This document shows positions 58,878-64,000 of a DNA stretch of 64,000 nucleotides, in pieces. Position 1 is the stretch's first letter. Each line of letters begins with the position of its first letter. The stretch comes from Ovis canadensis (lineage: Eukaryota; Chordata; Mammalia; Artiodactyla; Bovidae), in NCBI RefSeq assembly GCF_042477335.2, contig NC_091255.1:22112501-22176500 (forward strand), given 5' to 3'. The notes under the pieces are model-generated. The model saw nothing but the letters and a program-made list of their open reading frames with translations, searched no databases and was not told where the DNA came from. The position numbers were made by a program, and so were the translations under genes.

Positions 58878-59309
58878 AAAGAGTTTATGGGTTTCTGTGT
58901 TAGACATTTATTGAGACTTCTGCTGTGTCGAAAGTTAAGTGTTGAATACTGGAGTAAAAGGCAAATAAGGTCACTGACCTCATGAAACTGACAGGCAGTA
59001 GTGATGTTCCAAGCAGAAGGATTCTCTCCCTAGATTGGCCAAAATTTGTAAGGCTTCTGATTTCCTGAAATCCAACATTGTGTTTATTTAACCTTTCTCA
59101 AGTTGTGAATAGTAACACACAAAAGGGTATAAAACATAAATGGATAACTTTATTATTTTAAAGAAAACACAGCTGTAACCATCTTGCAGGTCAGGAAGCA
59201 CGCTCTTTCCCAGTGATCGCCTCTTTTCCTCACCCTAGAGGTAACCTAGCCAGTACTAGCTTCATTTTTGTGAAAATCATCCCTTCGTTTTGATAGTTTT
59301 TACCACCTA

Positions 59310-59606
59310 AATATATGTATATTTTAATTAATTAATTTCATTTTTGGCTGCTCTGGGTCTTTGTTCCTGTGCACAGTCCTTCCTTGGTTTCGGTAAGTGG
59401 GGGCTGTGCTCTTGTTGCGTGGTGCAAGCTGCTGCTTGCGGCTTCTCTCGTTTCCAAACTTGGACTCTAGGTACGCAGGCTTCAGCAGTTGTGGCTCATG
59501 AGCTTAGTTGCCCCGACACATGTAGGATCTTCCAGACCAGGGTCTGAACTTGTGTCCTGAGCATTGGCAGGTGGATTCTTATCCACTGTACTGCTGGGGA
59601 GGTACT
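59310..59606 (-). repeat. CHR-type SINE, antisense
   Basis: AT-rich start, TTTGGCTGCTCTGGGTCTTT, ATCCACTGTACTGCTGGGGA at the end. Confidence 0.85.
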
Positions 59607-59789
59607 GTTACCTAAAGATTCGTCTCTAAACAGTATAGTCATTTTGCCCGGTTTTCATCTTTATGCAAGTAGAATCAAAGTAGGTATCCTTGCAAATCCT
59701 CTCTTTTGGGGTGGCAGCCAGTGTCACATATATGTATATATGTAAGTGTGTGTATATATACATTCATTTATGTATTTACACACGTATAT

Positions 59790-60060
59790 GAGTTTTTGGT
59801 TTAAATTCTTGCTGCATTACAGTTTTTTAAGATTCATCCATGTTGATACCTGTGACTGTAATTATTGCATGAATATTCCACAGTTATCTATTGGTCATCT
59901 GCTGTTGATGGACGTCTGGGTTCTTTCTGGTCCAGGGCAGTTATGAGTACTGCTGTGTCATAGATGCGTGTATCCTCAACTTTACTAGCTGAGGCCAATT
60001 TTCCAAAGTGGTTGTACCAATTTACATTCCTCCAGTGGTGTCAGCCTTGAATTTGTAATC
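59790..60060 (-). repeat. L1M fragment, antisense
   Basis: AGATTCATCCATGTTGATAC, GAATATTCCACAGTTATCTA and AAGTGGTTGTACCAATTTAC are typical of L1 3' regions on the complement. Confidence 0.75.
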
Positions 60061-60354
60061 CGCTGTGCTTGCTGTTTGACCACAATATGTTTGGATATTT
60101 CCTGAGTGAATGAATAAATGTCACAGAGGTGGTTTGATTTGATCCCTGGCCCTTCCTGTACCACTGTATTTTTATATACTTATGTTTAATTGTATGGTTT
60201 GAACTAACATAACACCCAGTGCCAGAGACGGTTTTCCACTCTATGGCTGAGAAATATACAATAGAATTCTTCCAAAGATCTTTTTTTCTTACATAGATGT
60301 GTAGTTATATGGGATTTAAATATTGCAAAAGGAAGCATTAAAAATTAAAGTGTC

Positions 60355-60462
60355 TAGTACTCTTGCCTGGAGAATCCCAGGGACAGGGGAGCCTGGTGGG
60401 CTGCTGTCTGTGGGGTCGCACAGAGTTGGACACGACTGAAGCGACGCAGCAGCAGCAGTAGT
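60355..60462 (+). repeat. BOV-A2 3' monomer fragment
   Basis: TACTCTTGCCTGGAGAATCC to CGACTGAAGCGACGCAGCAG. Confidence 0.9.
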
Positions 60463-60904
60463 CTTGTAAAGGTTTTGGAAGACTTACCGCTTGGGCCACG
60501 GGATGCCTTGCAGTGGTGAGGTGCGTCGTGCTGGAGAAGACTTGCTTGGTGCCAGGCTCTGAATGTGCAGGCTTAGTGTGTGATGTGTGCAGGAACCCAG
60601 GCTAGTCGTTGTGAAAATGCCGTCTGAGGGAGGGTTGGTACTCACAGGCTTGTGTACACGTGCTGATCCCGAGAGGCACCAGCGCAGGAATTCCCTGGCA
60701 ATACCAAAGGAACCACAGCTTCTGTGCTATGAGGAGAAATGCTTTCACAGTCTTTGAAATGTCCGTTTCTCCAGGTCTCCCTTCATACTGGGTGGTAGCG
60801 TTAGTTCACGACTGGGGTTGATAGTTCCTGCTCTCTGAGTAACCAGTTGCCGGGTTAACTTGAATCGCTTGTGTTTGGTGTTGCTAGCTGGATTTAAAAC
60901 CGGT

Positions 60905-60957
60905 GTATGTGAGAGAGAGAGAGGAGAGGAGAGAAAGACGGAGGGAGAGGGGATAGG
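60905..60957. repeat. GA-rich polypurine tract
   Basis: GAGAGAGAGAGAGGAGAGGA and further purines for about 50 bp. Confidence 0.85.
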
Positions 60958-61159
60958 GAGGTCATGTCAGGACAATTATTAAATTATTAAGTCCAGGTGT
61001 GTGTTGAGCATCTCGTGTACCTGGTATTATCTGCTAACAGTCTGTTTATATCCTAGGGGCAGAATTACAGTTCTGTAGGTTCAGAAAACACCCTTCGACT
61101 GTCACCATGAAATTAACTGATAAACTAGCATCTGAAAAAAAAAAAAAAAAGGAAAACAG

Positions 61160-61354
61160 GGCTTCCCCGACAGCTCAGCAGTAAAGAATCCGCCTGCAGT
61201 GCAGGAGACCTGGTTCGATCCCTGGGTTGGGAAGATCCCCTGGAGAAGGAAACGGCAACCCACTCCAGCATTTTCCTGGGAAAATATCCCAGTCCATAGG
61301 GTCACAAAGAGTCAGACACAGCTGAGTGACTAAGCACACACATACACACACAAA
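61160..61354 (+). repeat. Bov-tA SINE
   Basis: GGCTTCCCCGACAGCTCAGC, GGTTCGATCCCTGGGTTGGG and a CACACA-rich tail. An A-run precedes it at 61136. Confidence 0.92.
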
Positions 61355-62155
61355 AGAATGTAAGATTTGTAATACTTTTTTATTTCTTCTGGAAGACATC
61401 TTGGAAAATGGCTAAGTTGGTCTATTTTCAGTCTTTACAAATCATGCATACTTTTTCACTCATTGTACTAAATAAAGGGGTCCCCCCCAGATTCTCTATA
61501 AAATGACCATAATTTTAAAAAACTACTTATATATAAATTTGAACTTTTTGAGAAAAGATACCCATAGGAGGAAGATGAAAAGTAGAGTCAGAACCTCTTA
61601 GTCTTAGTGATGGGGGAGATATTTGTGTTTTTTGATATCCTTTTCCAAAGGATTTAATTTACAGAGGAACTGCGTTTTCCCCCTGTTGCAGGGAGGAGGA
61701 GGAGCTCTGGCGCCCAGGTCACGGCCTTGCCTGCTCACCTCATTTCCCATTCTTACCCTTCTGTTGACAGAGAGTGATTTCCCATCCAGTTTGGTCAGCT
61801 TTCTGCTACCATCCGGAGGTCTCCATGGACAGAGGGGCCCTTTTGAAATTCATATGCAGCTGCAACTGCTGGGCCCGCTGGTGGCTTGTCCCAGAACAGT
61901 TCCATCGTCAGTGGACCGTGGCAGGTCTTTTTGACTCTTTAGGTCTTTGAGGTTGTGGAGTGGCAGGAAAAAACTCTTTAACAAGAGGGTGTTGCTTCTG
62001 TTGACTAGTAAACAGTGATGTAGCGGATAGAGGACCACTGGAGCCTTCCAGCTTCAGCCCGGGGAGTCTCGTGCAGGATTCTCATGCAGGGCCCTTAGGG
62101 CCACTTGGCAGATTATTTCTCTGCCATCTACTCTGACGGCTTTATACCATAATTT
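61355..62155. other. Non-coding stretch without recognised elements
   Basis: No coding, RNA or repeat signal is recognised. The open frame at 61623-61934 has no recognisable domain. Confidence 0.5.
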
Positions 62156-62502
62156 CAGGGGTAGGCAGTGTTTTCCTATGAAGGGTCAGATAGTACATAT
62201 TTTAGGCTCGTGGGCCATACAGTTTCTGTTGCAACTATGTAACTTGCTGTTTTAAACATAACTTGTGACGCAAAAAGGCCATAGTTAATATGTAACAAAT
62301 GAGTGTGGCTGTGCTCCAGTAAAAACTTGACTCATGAACACTGAAATGTTAATCTCATACACTTTTTGTGTGCCATGGAATGCTGTTCTTTTGAGTTCTC
62401 TGTTAACGATTTAGAAATGTATTAACCATTCTTAGCTCATGGGCGGTAGAGAAAGAGATGACTGACCAGACATGGCCTGCCTGCCACAGTTTGCCGGCCC
62501 CT
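62156..62502 (+). repeat. hAT-Charlie-type MITE
   Basis: Starts CAGGGGTAGGCAGTGTTTTC, contains GTCAGATAGTACATATTTTA and ACCATTCTTAGCTCATGGGC, ends CAGTTTGCCGGCCCCTG. Same family as 21104-21324 but longer. Confidence 0.8.
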
Positions 62503-62532
62503 GATTTGAACAAGAGTAGAGTTTAGGTTCAG

Positions 62533-62740
62533 GGGGCTTCCCAGGTGTCGCTAGTGGTAAAGAATCGGCCTGCCAATGCAGGGGATGCAAGAGACGCGGT
62601 TTCGATCCCTGGGTTGGGAAGATGCCCTGGAGAAGGAAATGGCAACCCACTCCAGTGTTGCTGGGATAATCCCATGGACAGAGGAGCCTGGCAGGCTAGA
62701 GTTCATGGGGTCGCAAAGAATCAGACACAACTGAGCAGGC
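62533..62740 (+). repeat. Bov-tA SINE
   Basis: GGGGGCTTCCCAGGTGTCGC, TTTCGATCCCTGGGTTGGGA, CAGACACAACTGAGCAGGCA. Confidence 0.93.
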
Positions 62741-62788
62741 ACAGAAAATGAGGTTCCCAGGCCAGTGGATTCTTATCTAGCATGTGAC

Positions 62789-62863
62789 GGGGGAGCCTGC
62801 CGTCTGTGGGATCGCACAGAATCGGACACGACTGAAGCGACTTAGCAGCAGCAGCAGCAGCAG
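62789..62863 (+). repeat. BOV-A2 tail fragment
   Basis: GGGGGAGCCTGCCGTCTGTG to CGACTTAGCAGCAGCAGCAG. Confidence 0.88.
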
Positions 62864-62886
62864 TAATTAGTAGTGTAATCTACAAT

Positions 62887-63004
62887 TTGTGGCGCTTGGG
62901 CTCTGTTGCTCCACGGCATGTGGCATCTTCCTGGATCAGGGATTGAGCCCATGTCTCCTGCACCGGCAGGAGGGTTCTTTATCATGGAGCCACCAGGGCA
63001 GCCC
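62887..63004 (-). repeat. CHR-type SINE fragment, antisense
   Basis: TTGTGGCGCTTGGGCTCTGT, GGATTGAGCCCATGTCTCCT, GAGCCACCAGGGCAGCCC. Confidence 0.85.
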
Positions 63005-63267
63005 GGGATTATTTCTTTAGGAGACAGGTAAAGCCAAGGGAATAACTTCAGGATACTATGTTCTTTGACTCCTGTTTAACTAAAACTCTGGTTTCTCCCT
63101 TTGCTCCAGGAAGGCTAAGATACACAGTAGCTCTCAGAACTCGGGAAGCCTGCTGTCCTTTGGCAGGGGTATAGGGGTGTGTGTGGCATTATTGGGTTCC
63201 CTCCCTCCAGCTAATGCGAGAGACCTGACCTGGTTATCTTGTTCAGCTCAGAAACTCTCATAGATGC

Positions 63268-63453
63268 CACTTCCCTAGTGGCTCAGCTGGTAAAGAATCC
63301 GTCTGTAAGGCAGGAGACCTGGGTTCTTTCCCTGGGTTGGGAAGATCCCCTGGAGAAGGGAAAGGCTACCCACTCCAGTATTCTGGCCTGGAGAATCCCA
63401 TGGACAGTCCATGGGTTGCAGAGAGTCGGACACGACTTAGCGACTTTCACTTT
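63268..63453 (+). repeat. Bov-tA SINE
   Basis: CCACTTCCCTAGTGGCTCAG, GGAGACCTGGGTTCTTTCCC, CGGACACGACTTAGCGACTT. Confidence 0.93.
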
Positions 63454-63894
63454 TGATTTATAAAGAAAAATGGGAGGTTAATTCATCAATAGTTTACAAA
63501 TGAAGTTAATTTGGTATAAAAGCACTAAAAATGTGGAATTTGGCCAGGGGTATGAAAAAGAAAGCCCTGTGGGGAGAAAGTCGAGGCTCATAGCTTGAGT
63601 TTTAAAGATGTTGATCTGTCCAGTGAGACATCAAATGGTTAGATGATCAGAGTGCTCAACTCTCCACTCTTGAGCTCTTAGTCCTATGAAGTTTATTCTA
63701 ATTTTTAAATTCATTTTTGGCTTCTTTAAATTAATAATGAACATCTAAGTACTGAGATCTTATTTATGAATGGACCTGCGATATCACGATTCTGCTTTTC
63801 AAGGAATTTTGAGGCAAACTTATACTTACCTTGGGTTTAATTGCTGATGTGTGGTTTTTTTCTTCTGTTTTTCTTTTTTTTTAATACTGTGGGT

Positions 63895-64000
63895 CAGGCT
63901 TTCCTGGTGGCTCAGACAGTAAAGCATCCACCTACAATGCGGGAGACTTGGGTTGGGAAGATCCCCTGGAGGAGGGCATGGCAACCCACTCCAATATTCT
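63895..64000 (+). repeat. Bov-tA SINE, cut by window end
   Basis: TCAGGCTTTCCTGGTGGCTC, GCGGGAGACTTGGGTTGGGA and CAACCCACTCCAATATTCT. The remainder lies outside. Confidence 0.92.

Larger units (their letters stand above)
56571..64000. other. Non-coding region after the CpG island, likely a long 5' intron
   Basis: If the island is the DUSP14 promoter, this would be its first intron. 56571-58752 and 60490-61130 show no confident element. An antisense MIR-like patch lies near 57000-57090 (CTATTTTACAGATGTG). From 58.7 kb on, SINEs, an L1 patch and a hAT MITE are frequent. Confidence 0.55.

Noticed and set aside
56571..64000. DUSP14 coding exon
   Set aside because: No frame in the window encodes a dual-specificity phosphatase or its HCxxGxxRS motif; it must lie beyond the right edge if the synteny holds.

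Overview
The window is ruminant (bovid-type) nuclear DNA. The evidence is the repeat content: BovB (RTE-type) LINE copies, BOV-A2 and Bov-tA SINEs, tRNA-derived CHR-type SINEs and ruminant L1 3' ends, over a base of older mammalian repeats (MIR, MER5A-like hAT elements, L1M, one Hsmar1-like mariner). The species cannot be fixed from sequence alone.

One protein-coding gene is recognisable: TADA2A, the ADA2A adaptor subunit of GCN5/PCAF acetyltransferase complexes, on the + strand. Fifteen coding exons (1195..42493) with canonical GT/AG borders and consistent phases add up to 1,332 nt, i.e. 443 residues plus stop. The order is start codon and ZZ zinc finger (exons 1-3), SANT domain (exons 4-5), central ADA2 region (exons 6-13), and SWIRM domain (exons 14-15). 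The 3' UTR ends near an AATAAA at 42890. The TADA2A promoter and any non-coding first exon lie left of the window.

From 42.9 to 55.7 kb is intergenic DNA with CHR SINEs and two antisense BovB fragments. At about 55.76-56.57 kb there is a strong CpG island with repeated GC boxes. From remembered human 17q12 gene order (TADA2A then DUSP14, same strand) it is most likely the DUSP14 promoter and first exon, but the DUSP14 coding sequence is not in the window. From 56.6 to 64 kb the DNA is non-coding and becomes dense in SINEs.

Items that stand out: an antisense fragment resembling one exon of PNPO (pyridoxamine 5'-phosphate oxidase) inside TADA2A intron 7, frameshifted and ending exactly at a splice-donor-like site; a nested L1 / mariner / hAT / BOV-A2 structure in intron 1; a perfect 73-bp tandem duplication; a SINE fragment 17 nt from the exon 2 donor; and inverted BovB copies flanking TADA2A exons 10-15. 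I found no CRISPR array, no functional RNA gene and no convincing new coding system.
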